NCBI GenBank assembly: GCA_907163345.1
Contig: CAJQUN010000023.1
Coordinates: 7,202,598-7,266,597 of the forward strand
Length of the DNA: 64,000 nucleotides
Reading direction: 5' to 3'
DNA from: Haberlea rhodopensis
Lineage: Eukaryota > Streptophyta > Magnoliopsida > Lamiales > Gesneriaceae
Below, piece by piece: positions 54,331-64,000 of this stretch. The translations under genes and the position numbers were made by a program. Numbering within the stretch: the first letter of the stretch is position 1; each line of letters begins with the position of its first letter. The notes beneath the pieces are model-generated. The model was not told the DNA's origin. It made no database searches and saw only the letters and a list, made by a program, of their open reading frames with translations.

Positions 54331-56132
54331 CGTATGTACCCCTTGTCCAATAAGTCTTGCAATTGAGTTTTCAATTCTTTCAATTCAGTCGGTGCCATCC
54401 GATAAGGAGCTCGTGAAATTGCAGAAGTACCAGGTATCAAATCAATACCAAATTCCACTTCTCGACTCGGTGGAAATCCAGGTATCTCATCCGGAAACAC
54501 ATCCGCATATTCTGCAACCACTAGTATCTCCTCCACTTTCCTTTCTATTTTCTGTTCAGTTACATCAAGAGCATAAATCAAATAACCTGCATGTCCACGT
54601 TCTAACAAACGCGACATTCGGATTGCTGATATCAAAGGAATCCTTGCCCTCGATCCCTGGCCATAGAAAAACCATTGATTTCCAGTATCAGACTGAAATC
54701 TCACTATCTTCTGACAACAATCCACAACAGATTTATGTTTACTTAACACATCGATTCCAAGAATGCAATCAAAATCTGTCATGTCTAATACAATCAAATC
54801 AGCCTGTAGTCCATACTCAGTCTCAAACTGAATATCACAATCAGACACACTCTGACAAGCCATCACAGTAGTTCCCATGGGTGTCGAAACATAAAGAGGC
54901 ATCAACAGTGGAGACGAGCATATATGATATCGGTCAATAAAATTTTGTGCAACAAAAGAATGTGATGCACCAGTATCAATCAAAAGTAAAGCTGGATAAG
55001 TAAACAAAGTACACTTACCCGCTATCACATCATCAGGAGCTGCCTCTGCTTGCTCCCTGTTCAATGCATATACCTGAGCCTGAGGTGGTCCTGCCCTTTG
55101 TCCTCCACAAGATTGTGGTACACCCTGTGATCTCTGCTGCACTGTATTCTCTGATATTGGTCCTCTCCTCTGTTGTCCACCCACTTGAGGACAATCACGG
55201 ATCACATGTCCTGGTCTCCCACAACGGAAACAAACTACTGTATTCAATTGAGGACAATCTCGTTTCAAATGTGGTCCGCCACATTTAAAGCATTGCACAC
55301 CACTGCCACTACTACTACCTTGGAACTGTCCCTTAGTTCTTCGGTCATCCCCTTTCCTTGGTCCAAAACGTTTCCCACTAAATCGAGAGGAAGAAGCACC
55401 ACCTCGTGATGACTTAAATGATTCTCCTCTAGGTCTCATACTGTCTGATGTAGGTATCTGAGAATGTCCCACATCCTGATAAACACCAACAGCAATTTCA
55501 GCCATTTCGGCTCTCATCAACGCTTTCTCATATGAACAAGGGTTATTAGACATCAACCTATCAAATAATTCCGGCCTCAAGCCCTTTACAAATTGTCTAA
55601 TCTTTACTTTGGTATCAGCGGCAATATGTGGTACATATCGTAACAACGACGAATAGTGCACCACATACTCAGACACAGTCATATTACATTGTTTCAGATT
55701 TGTAAACTCATCATCTTTCCTCTGCCTTGCAGCCACAGAGAAGTAGTGAGCAAGAAAACGAGTTCTGAAAACATCCAAGTCCACAGTCTGACCTTGAGCT
55801 CCCAGCTCAATCAATGTAGCTTTCCACCACATCATTGCTTTATTAGCCAACTGAAATTCAGCTAAGCGTAACCAAGCAGTCTTGGCACACGGTGCTGACA
55901 CAAATATCTGTTCCACAAGTTCTAGCCACTCCTATGCTAATTCCCCTGATTCAGTACCCTCAAACCTGGGTGGTTGATAACTCAGAAATTGCGTCAATGT
56001 TAACTCACCAGGTAACAGTACTTGTTCCACTGGCCCTTGCCCAATCGGTGGTGGTGGCATATGCGCCATTCTCACACTAGCATTGCCACTCATGGCATCC
56101 CCAACATCTTCATGATACCCTCTGTCTGTCAT
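54300..56132 (-). pseudogene. gag and protease of gypsy element 2
   Basis: Gag starts at the ATG at 56132 (MTDRGYHEDVGDAMSG). A TAG at about 55935 follows GTESGELA, then the frame continues to 54270: capsid-like segment KTAWLRLAEFQLANKA, zinc knuckles CFKCGGPHLKRDC and CFRCGRPGHVIRDC, protease LLIDTGASHSFV, and the entry into RT (GYIRLSVSPW), where a shift occurs at about 54310. Apart from one stop, gag-protease is intact over about 540 codons. Confidence 0.9.
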
Positions 56133-56315
56133 AACTATATATCAAGGGTTAACAATAACATTCACAAGTATAAAACATGTTAGAAGAACATCATATTACA
56201 AATCTTAACATGATATTACCATCTCAACATGTTTTCAAGTGTTTAGGTAACTCCATAATACACTTCCTCTACCCATGTTCACCCCGTTCTCGAACCACTG
56301 CTCTGATACCACTAA

Positions 56316-58262
56316 TGTGGGGTCCTCGTTACTTAATCCATTATGTATCAATTAATCATACATACGTGAGTCTGAATTAAGTAAAACGATACACTGATTA
56401 GAAGTTTCTTACTAAGTAAGTTGTTACAACTTTATAAAAACTCTACCATATATACATCATATGGAATTCAAACAACTTAAATAAAAACAACTCCTAGGCA
56501 GTGGTTCAGTTCGCACCGGAAAATGACTCACATCCCGTCCTCCCACGTCTACGAGTCCCTACAGAAACATTCACACAACATGAGTATAGATAAACAACTA
56601 TCTCAGTGCGATATCAAAACACAATACCAATGATAAAGCACAATAATAATCATATCCAATGTGAATGCTCTGTATCATGCATCAACAAATGCAACTATGC
56701 CATGACATGTCTCATCACACATCCTATTATCACGAGACTAAGATGATATGTCTATTTCCGCTCAATATGTCAGTGGAATCGCCTCACATCTTCATATTAG
56801 CAACACATATCATAGTACCGTCCTCACATGATAATAGCCAGAGCATATACCCAAAAACTGGCGTATATCTCTCATACCAAGTATATGTAGCATACCCGAG
56901 CATATACCCAAACTAGGTGTATACCTCAAATGCTAACGTATATGTAGCATACCCGAGCATATACCCAAACCAGGCGTATACCTCTAATGCTAAAGTATAT
57001 ACCCCATCCATCTCAAACACATGATATCCATGAATGTACATGCATATGATACCAACACAACACAATTCATATGATATCAATCTCATAACATCATCTCACA
57101 ATATCTATACTCCGTACGTCAACACGTACCTGGTATACGACAATAAAAGCGATAAATTAGGCGTTGATGACTAATTGCCTCTTTGCCCCGTCCCCTGTGA
57201 TGATGCTACAAGCACATGAACAATATACCATGTTATAAGAGGCTTCAAAAATAAATGCTACGAAAATATGACATTTTTCATAATTTCCAAGGCACCGATC
57301 GATCGTTACAATTGCCGATCGATCACCAAAACTTTCTGTCTCCTCGCGATCGATCGCAACTACTTGGCGATCGATCGCCAAAATGCCCTGTTCATAGCGA
57401 TCGATCGCTACAAACTCACTGATCGATCGCCACATAATTTTACCGCCTTATATTTTGTTCTGTACTTGGCGATCGATCGCCACAAAGCTAGCGATCGATC
57501 GCCGATGTCCAGAAAAATCAGAACATAGCAATTTTTGAGCTTATCTTCATGGTATCTCTCCTACAACTCGAAAATCAACATTCAAACATGTTTCATGCAA
57601 TCTCTAATATCAGAAGAACATGTTTTATGATCATAGAACTCAATTATTTACACCATAACTCAAATCAAAACACAAGCAAACCAAACACCTTCAATTCCAT
57701 GCTTTAACTTCAATTCCTCTATTACAACCATTAGTGAGGATACAAAGCACATAATCTATACCATGATGTTAGGACTTCACTTTCTCACCTTTCTATCTTG
57801 ATATCAAGTGCAAATCCAAGCAAGGAAGCAATTCTAAGAAAAGACCTAGAGAGGAGCTTGGGTAGAGATTTGTGGGTGAAATGTGGTGTTCTATGTGATT
57901 ACATCTGATTTTGCATATTTAAGTAAACCTTCAAATTCAATACAAATGTAATTATAATTCCTTTCAAACTCATGGCAAATGTATTATGGCATGCAACTCA
58001 CATGCACATTCTAATACACTTCAAATGCATGCTAAATGCAAAACAATGCAAGACACATTAGTATTCAACTATGTGATGCATTTCAAGTCTCTTTTCTACT
58101 ATACATGTATTGCCATATATTTCATTCATTGCCATATATCATTTTATACATGTATTAATTCATCATCGGTTTAACCCGAACCCAAATTCCTATCATATCG
58201 AAATTAGTCATAATAACGATATAATCATATCACACGTGTATAAAACAAATCGAGGCATTACA
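56316..58262 (-). repeat. 5' LTR of gypsy element 2
   Basis: 1947 bases, TGTGGGG...GGCATTACA on the plus strand. It contains a repeated block of ACCCAAACNAGGCGTATA / GTAGCATACCCGAGCATAT (about 56820-57000) and a GATCGATC array at 57295-57505. Confidence 0.92.
57295..57505. repeat. GATCGATC palindrome array in gypsy 2 LTR
   Basis: Eight copies of the core in about 210 bases: most are (G)CGATCGATCGC, with variants CCGATCGATCG, CCGATCGATCA and TGATCGATCGCC. Spacer sequences between copies differ from those in the 34690 element. Confidence 0.9.
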
Positions 58263-58974
58263 CCCATAGACTACTGCCATTAGCTCAACTTATTCCCTGC
58301 ATCAGTTGAGTTCTTTCCGCACTTATATTCAGTTACTCGACTGATCGGTATTTAAACAAGAAAATAACTTTTGGTTGCTGACACGACATAAACACCGATC
58401 CTAACAAATTGTATCAGAGCGGGTGTTCTTGTTTAATTGAATACCCGATCCGATGGCTTCACTTTTGTGCAGTATTCCATTACCTTTCATTTGAAAATAA
58501 TTTATGGAATATTGTTATGCAGACACCGTGCTTTCATCGGTTGAGTTTGAGCTTCAGTAGACTTGGTCAGTGGACCTTACTTCAGAAGTCTACTACTTTC
58601 AAGAGATCAGTAAACATTAGTCCAATAGACTATGTCTTTCAAGAAGCTCCACTTATGAGTCAGAATCAGCCGATGAAGAATTCTTGATTATGAAAAATTC
58701 TTGATTAGTAGATATTCTTTCTAAGCTCAACATAATATGGATTGAGGAAGTTATCCACTCTACCAACGCTTAATAACAATATATTTCTATCAAGAACCAT
58801 CAATTGACTTTATTGCATATGTTCTACCAACATCAATTCTTCATCAACCAGAACAGATGATGCGCTCATTGACCAAATCAACCGATGATCATTCAAGATC
58901 AACCAATCAGACTCCAGAATCGGTTGAGCCGGTGTAGTTGTTCAACCCTTCTGTCTGCACACCCGATCCTAACA
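58263..58974 (+). mobile_element. fragment of an older LTR retrotransposon
   Basis: Continuation of the sequence interrupted by gypsy element 2. An LTR-like end CCGATCCTAACA at 58395-58406 is followed by TTGTATCAGAGC (58409-58420), one mismatch from the initiator-Met primer site. A second copy of the CCGATCCTAACA end is at 58963-58974. The rest is non-coding or too decayed to read. Confidence 0.45.
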
Positions 58975-59613
58975 CAGACTTAGCTTTATTTGCATGCTTA
59001 ACTGCATCGCAACATTAATGAAGTCCATGAACGTCTTTCGATCTCAAGTCTCAACCCTGTTATACAGATAAGGTTTTGAAGCCGAAAGTTGCCACTTCTA
59101 AAATATAGTTGGAATTTGAATTTTTCTTCGCACAAATCAAAGTATATGGCTGCGTTTTATTAAGATTTATTAACTCTCTCTCTTAGTCGTGTTGTGATAG
59201 TTATAACCGTAGGTGTTAGTTTGTGTATAAATAGTTATCTTCTTCATCATTTTGCATACTTTTTCCATAGATGATATTTTTTTCTCACCAAATTCCTAGA
59301 CTTTTAACACATTTAATTCGAATAATAATATAATATTGATACTTTATATTATGATTACGATAGGTAATAGTGTTGGATAACTTCGAATGATTAAGATTGA
59401 AATTGTAAACCTGATTAGATAATGAATTATTGTTTTGTACATGAATTCTTGTCACTGATATTATTATTATTATTATTAATTAACATTAATTATACATTTT
59501 ATTATTTTTAATTAAAATTCATTATTAATATTATTTATTAAAATTTATTATTTTTCTGATTAAATTTCATTATTATTAATAATGGAATATATTTTCTTTC
59601 AAATCTTAATTGA
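58975..59613. other. intergenic upstream of the thioredoxin relic
   Basis: AT-rich, with an ATT-rich low-complexity stretch at about 59460-59580. No gene. Confidence 0.5.
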
Positions 59614-59924
59614 TTGGCCACTCCTTTTCTCTTCACAACACACAAACATGTATATACACCAAATCCACACATTCTTTACAGAGAGATCCACCAAAGGGAA
59701 CCCCCAGCAGCTTCATTTCTGGAGCTCCGGACACGGTTCAATCTTCACCAAATCAACGGGTTCGGACTCAATCGGAGCAATAACAAGTGGAAAGGAAGAG
59801 CCAAGAGAGACTTAAAAGCTCACGCATTCTGGCCAGAATTGTTCAAGCCTGAAACTTTGGAGATGGAGCCCATTCAGATTACGAGCAGTTTGATCAGATT
59901 CTGAAACAAGCTAAACTTGCCTAG
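59614..59924 (+). pseudogene. relic of a WCRKC-type chloroplast thioredoxin, first exon only
   Basis: The reading frame from 59614 resembles a plastid transit peptide (basic, Ser/Arg rich) followed by FWPELFKPETLEMEPI, a segment typical of WCRKC thioredoxins (thioredoxin-like 3) just before the thioredoxin fold. The expected continuation (SDYEQFDQILKQAKLA) is present but in another frame, so there is a frameshift between about 59872 and 59880; it then stops at 59922. The expected ATG is TTG at 59614-59616. I find no trace of the catalytic WCRKC exon in the following kilobase. In Arabidopsis the homologous gene lies between GCP3 and TBR, as here. The family match is from memory of the motif, so moderate confidence. 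Confidence 0.6.
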
Positions 59925-61424
59925 AAAACAAGGACTGTTTACAAGCTTGAAATAATGTCTTTTAATTATGTTCAATGATTAATATTTACTTATTTTGGAA
60001 CGAACTATGTTTAGAAAAAGGGTGTAAACGAATCGAGATGGCTCAATAAATTCGACCCCGAACCCGAACATGGTCAAACCTTTTTCCTAACCAAAATCGA
60101 GGCCCAATTATATTATTCGATAATTCACAAGCCGCTCGTGAAGTTTAATATTTTATTAATATGATATAAATATATATTAAATAAATATATTTTAAACCTT
60201 CCAGGCCTTTATACTTTATTAATAGTTCGCAAACATGTCCGAATATTTCGATCCGAAATTAAATTTTCGAGATTCGAATCAAACCTGAACTCGAATACAC
60301 TTATTCAAACTCAAAATTTGTACCACAAAATCTTTGTACATTCTATTCGACTCGGTACGTTTACAACCTCAACTGAACCATCCCTAACATTGAAATCTAA
60401 TGAGCTATGAGAAGGAATTTATTTGATAAAACTTTTTAGAACATCAAAATTCAATGATTTCTAATAATATGATAGATTTTTGTAAGTTAAAATTTCAAGA
60501 CACTGAAATCTAATGATCTCTTGTAACATAATGGATTTATTAAGTAAAACTCTGCACGTCCTCATAATTTGTCCATACATCATATAATCTCTTTATCCTT
60601 GATAGAGACTGTCTCTCAGCTTCATGTGTAATATACCATGAGAGTAATGCTATGAATAAATGTATTCTTATTGTTTCATAAAATAAAATGATAATATGTA
60701 GAAAGTAGGGTGCAAATATCATAAATCTAAAAGGTTTTATTAATATACAGAAGAATCCTATTGCCAAAACCTTGATCTTCCAACATAACCAATCCCATCC
60801 ATAAAAATCTAACAAAGCATGATGAAGTGAACATAAATAAAAATTTAGAGTTCCTCTTAATAATCGATTAATACGACACGACTTAACAACTTGAACTCAC
60901 ACAAGACAGAATACGATTCAGTAAACTCATAAATAAATCACTCTTTTTCTCAACACTAAACCAATACAAGAATGTCTGAACGCCAGTTGCTCTATCCTCC
61001 CCAATACAGAGTCAGAGCACCATTACAAAAACAAGAAAGAAAGCTTGTAGAACATAAAAAAATGTCAACACCATTGATGGATAATCAAATACAAATACGT
61101 GTAGAACAATAAAGACACAACCACTAGGCAATGTCAACATACCTTCAGTTCCATAACGGAGTGGATTTTTCGGAAGTTGCAGAAGCTCTCCTGATAGAGG
61201 AAGAGGCAACAATTATAAACATAAATGAAGTATAATGTGAAAATATGTTGCAGGCCTAATGTATGATTTATATACAGAACGCGACCAATATGAGATAGCA
61301 CTAGACTAGGAAGTTGTTCAAAACTAGCGCAGCAAGGATGGATTGAACGGGCTATAGGTGATTCAAGGATGGATTGAATGGGATATAGGTGATTCCAATG
61401 GAAATTAATACTGTTAGCCACATG
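59925..61424. other. intergenic between the thioredoxin relic and GCP3
   Basis: AT-rich. Short ORFs at 60540-60815 and 61012-61421 have no recognisable domain. The part near 61424 probably contains the GCP3 3' UTR. No thioredoxin active-site exon was seen on either strand. Confidence 0.5.
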
Positions 61425-64000
61425 TTATGATAAAAGCTTCCCGCCTGCACTGGATTTCAGATGGCTGTAGAATTCCGTGAAGTCCAACCGAAACATGAGG
61501 AACTTCAAGTCAACATGTTGCTGTATTGGCAATTGCGAAATAAAACCCTCAAAAAGTGATGAATATTCATGTGCAGTTGCATCAACAGCTTGTCCCATAT
61601 TTTTAAGAAATTCCCCAGCTCGTCTTGTAAGTTCTTTCCTACCTTCACCAAGCCACGAACTGGGTTCTGAAGATCTATTACTTGATTTCTTCTGTAATTT
61701 GGCCTTTTCCCGATATGGGCGGGAAGACTCGGTGGTTCTGAATTTATTACCAACAGCAGGGGACAAAAAAAACTAAGAAACATTGTTCATCTAGTTTAGT
61801 AGGAGAATATAGGTTACGAAAAAAAAAAAGACGAAGCAATACCTTGATTGCAACTCATTTATGCCTTCATAAAGTTGATCCGCGTGACTTCGGAATCGCA
61901 ATATGAGGTCAAATAACGTAAAAAGGGTTTTGTTAAGGTTTTCAGATCGTTCACCTAAGAGAGACTTCTCAATGATTGAGTGGAGGTACTTCTCATGTGC
62001 TCCAAGTAGATCATCTAGATCTTTAGCTACTTCCATTTCCTTAGAGAAATTAGACCATGAAACCTCCAAAACCTCAAACATTATGTAGTACTGAAGATTT
62101 GTAACAAAATGATTCATCTCGTCCCAGAGAACTTGGCACTTCCTTGATGTCAAAATCAACTGCAATGTAACAGCACGTGGCAATTTAGAAAAGAACTGAG
62201 AAGTAACACGGTTTGGTTTCATTCCTTTCCAAACGCCAATCAGTGCATGCTCTATCCTTCTAAGCTTCCACAAAAAGTTAAAGATTTTGAGATACCTAGA
62301 CATAACAGATTCAGTGAATACAGTATCCAATGGAACCCTTGCATCATATTCTAATGAAAACACATCCCATCCTCTGTCCCCTGTGTTATGTGGCATCATT
62401 TTAACTCTTAACCTATCCAGCATATCACGATCATCGTACTGCGCAATTGATGATCGAATTGCACTTTCTAATAATCCAGCAAGCTTGAATGAGCTTATAG
62501 TGTTTGCAGGCTCAGACAGCTCAGGGCCAACAATATCCATTAGGTACTGAACAAAATCACCTTGCCCAAGAAGTAAATATCTCTTGATTGCAAGGCAGTG
62601 TTCTTTGAACTTATAGCGTGTATACATTACATCCAACAAATGCTTGTCTATCCGCTTTGCTGCTTCTGCTACTAAAGATTCCAGCGCATCAGTCTCGCCA
62701 TATCCAAGATCACCCCTCCTAGTTGTGGTGCCAGCTGCAGCTGCCGCTTCTTTTGCGGCATCAGCCCATACTCGATCCTCGCAACAAACTCGAAGGAAAT
62801 TAATAGATTTTCCAGTCCTTAAGATACGTTGAGCAAGAGACGGAGATATGAAAGAAGGAAGCATTGCATCAAGTAGCCGATAACCTTCCCTCCAGAGACA
62901 ATCTGCTTTCACAGGTTGACTTACAACAAAAAATTCTGCAAAAATATCGTCAAGCTCCCCTTCCAATACCCAACTTCTCACCATTTCAAAAAGTGGGGAA
63001 CATACCTGGCGAAGCAGCCTTTTTATGAAATCATTTACAAGAGGATCACCATGCTGAGCACGCATATGAATTGCACCAGCCATGGCCCCACCTTTTAGAA
63101 CTTTACAGCTATCAACCAGAACAGCCATTAGCCTCATCTTCACCATGGGTTCAGCAAACCAAACTGACAATCTCCTCAATGAGAGATAGTTCCCTGAGCA
63201 TGCATTTTCAGAAACTAAAGGAATCGGATTCATTGCCTGCCCTTCGAGCACAACCAGTAACTTGTAATACACTGACAATTCATCTTGTAAAGCAGCACAA
63301 AATGCTTGTCCAACAGTCCCAATATCCTCAGCTGGAAGGCGATCTATACTCTCCGTTATATACCCCTTGACTTTTCTAAACAACCATCCAAGTTCGCAGA
63401 GCTTCTGGACCATTGTCCTCGTAGCCCTTGGTACCTTCATAAACTCTGGAAGAACATGCTCATCGGCCTTCTCATCAAACTTTAGATATGACCCGTCAAT
63501 ACCTTGGCATGCATAGAGCACATCCCTCACCAACACCTCTTCTGAAACTTCATTTTCTTCCTTAATCAAGTCTGCAAATTCCCTATATGCCATATCACGA
63601 AGATTTGCAGGGTCCTTTGTCACCATAAATACCCCTCCATTCCATCCTTTCTCCACACTCTCCTTAGCTCTAAAACTACTCATATTATCCTTCAATCCCC
63701 TCGAGTGCTTCACATTTTCAGTTAAACCCACAATATTATCTGAATAGTTGCCAACATCCCTTTCGCTCCGACTTTTTTCCAATTTTCCAAGATTGCCCAA
63801 ACCCCTCAAATTCGAGACATTTTCACCAAAACCCCTCAAACGATCAAAACGGCCATTAAACCCTCCATCACCCACATCCTTACTCGATTTCAAAAACCTA
63901 CCAGGACGATCACTCAATACATCACTCTCATGCAATGCTGGCAACCCACCAGCAAACACAGAATCCAAAAACCCGTAAGAAATTTTATCCGAAAACCGAT
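61425..64000 (-). CDS. GCP3: gamma-tubulin complex component 3 (SPC98), 5' end outside window
   Basis: Subunit of the gamma-tubulin complex that nucleates microtubules; with GCP2 it binds gamma-tubulin at the nuclear envelope and cortical arrays. Two exons are visible on the minus strand: from the window edge to 61843, and 61737-61425, joined in frame across a 105-base GT-AG intron. That gives 822 visible residues. The frame is still open at 64000 and the usual N-terminal 100-130 residues are absent, so the start lies beyond the window. Conserved Spc97/Spc98 segments include VPRATRTMVQKLCELGWLFRKV, FCAALQDELSVYYKLL and NYLSLRRLSVWFAEPM (N-terminal GRIP domain), and LLGQGDFVQYLMDIV, DDRDMLDRLRVKMMP, WDVFSLEYDARVPLDTVFT and HFVTNLQYYIMFEVLE (C-terminal domain). 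A Gly/Arg/Ser-rich insert near the visible N-terminus is longer than in Arabidopsis. Confidence 0.95.

Larger units (their letters stand above)
52173..58262 (-). mobile_element. Ty3/gypsy retrotransposon 2, minus strand, 3' end deleted
   Basis: 6090 bases, flanked by CCCAT at 52168-52172 and 58263-58267. The complete 5' LTR is 56316-58262 (1947 bases), with primer-binding site TGGTATCAGAGC beside it at about 56301-56312. The 3' LTR is only 52173-52441, because a deletion joins it to the middle of integrase. Coding order gag, protease, reverse transcriptase, RNase H, partial integrase. It is a relative of the element at 34690 at protein level and shares the GATCGATC array, but the LTR sequences are otherwise different. 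Confidence 0.93.

Noticed and set aside
60540..61421. Short ORFs between the thioredoxin relic and GCP3
   Set aside because: No family signature; some contain several hydrophobic residues but none resembles the missing thioredoxin exon.

Overview
The window is nuclear DNA of a flowering plant, most likely a eudicot. It is AT-rich and has spliced genes with GT-AG introns, plant-specific gene families, and plant retrotransposons whose primer-binding sites match initiator-Met tRNA (TGGTATCAGAGC). I see no rRNA gene, tRNA gene, CRISPR array or bacterial operon.

Four host loci are visible. They are an HD-Zip class II transcription factor gene resembling HAT14 (4465-6412, +, 4 exons), a TRICHOME BIREFRINGENCE (TBR)-like cell-wall O-acetyltransferase gene (24832-27500, -, 5 exons), a broken first exon resembling a chloroplast WCRKC-type thioredoxin (59614-59924, +), and the gamma-tubulin complex gene GCP3/SPC98 (61425-64000, -, 5' end outside the window). 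From memory, the Arabidopsis homologues are the consecutive loci At5g06710, At5g06700, At5g06690 and At5g06680, so this looks like one conserved microsyntenic block swollen by transposons.

Between HAT14 and TBR lies a nested cassette. An old Ty1/copia element (8509-22434, target duplication GGCAT) was hit by a young gag-only copia element (9568-14164, duplication TTTAC) and by a second, nearly complete copia element (16194-21670, duplication ATTTG). Further right are a SINE (23014-23321) and a non-autonomous hAT element (23360-23796), each with a target duplication.

Between TBR and GCP3 lie a TRIM (28850-29194), several MITEs and a decayed LINE (about 31135-43975). The LINE is split by a solo LTR (31393-32727, ACGGA) and by a nearly intact Ty3/gypsy chromovirus-like element (34690-43380, ATTCA). 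Next come a second SINE (44512-44780), a non-autonomous hAT element (47166-47684), a decayed coding hAT element (48370-51351) and a deleted minus-strand gypsy element (52173-58262, CCCAT) sitting in an older LTR fragment.

The host genes do not form a functional pathway together (transcription, wall acetylation, plastid redox, microtubule nucleation); their order is inherited. The most unusual structure is an array of the palindromic core GATCGATC, found in the LTRs of two different gypsy elements and, in two copies, inside the hAT element.
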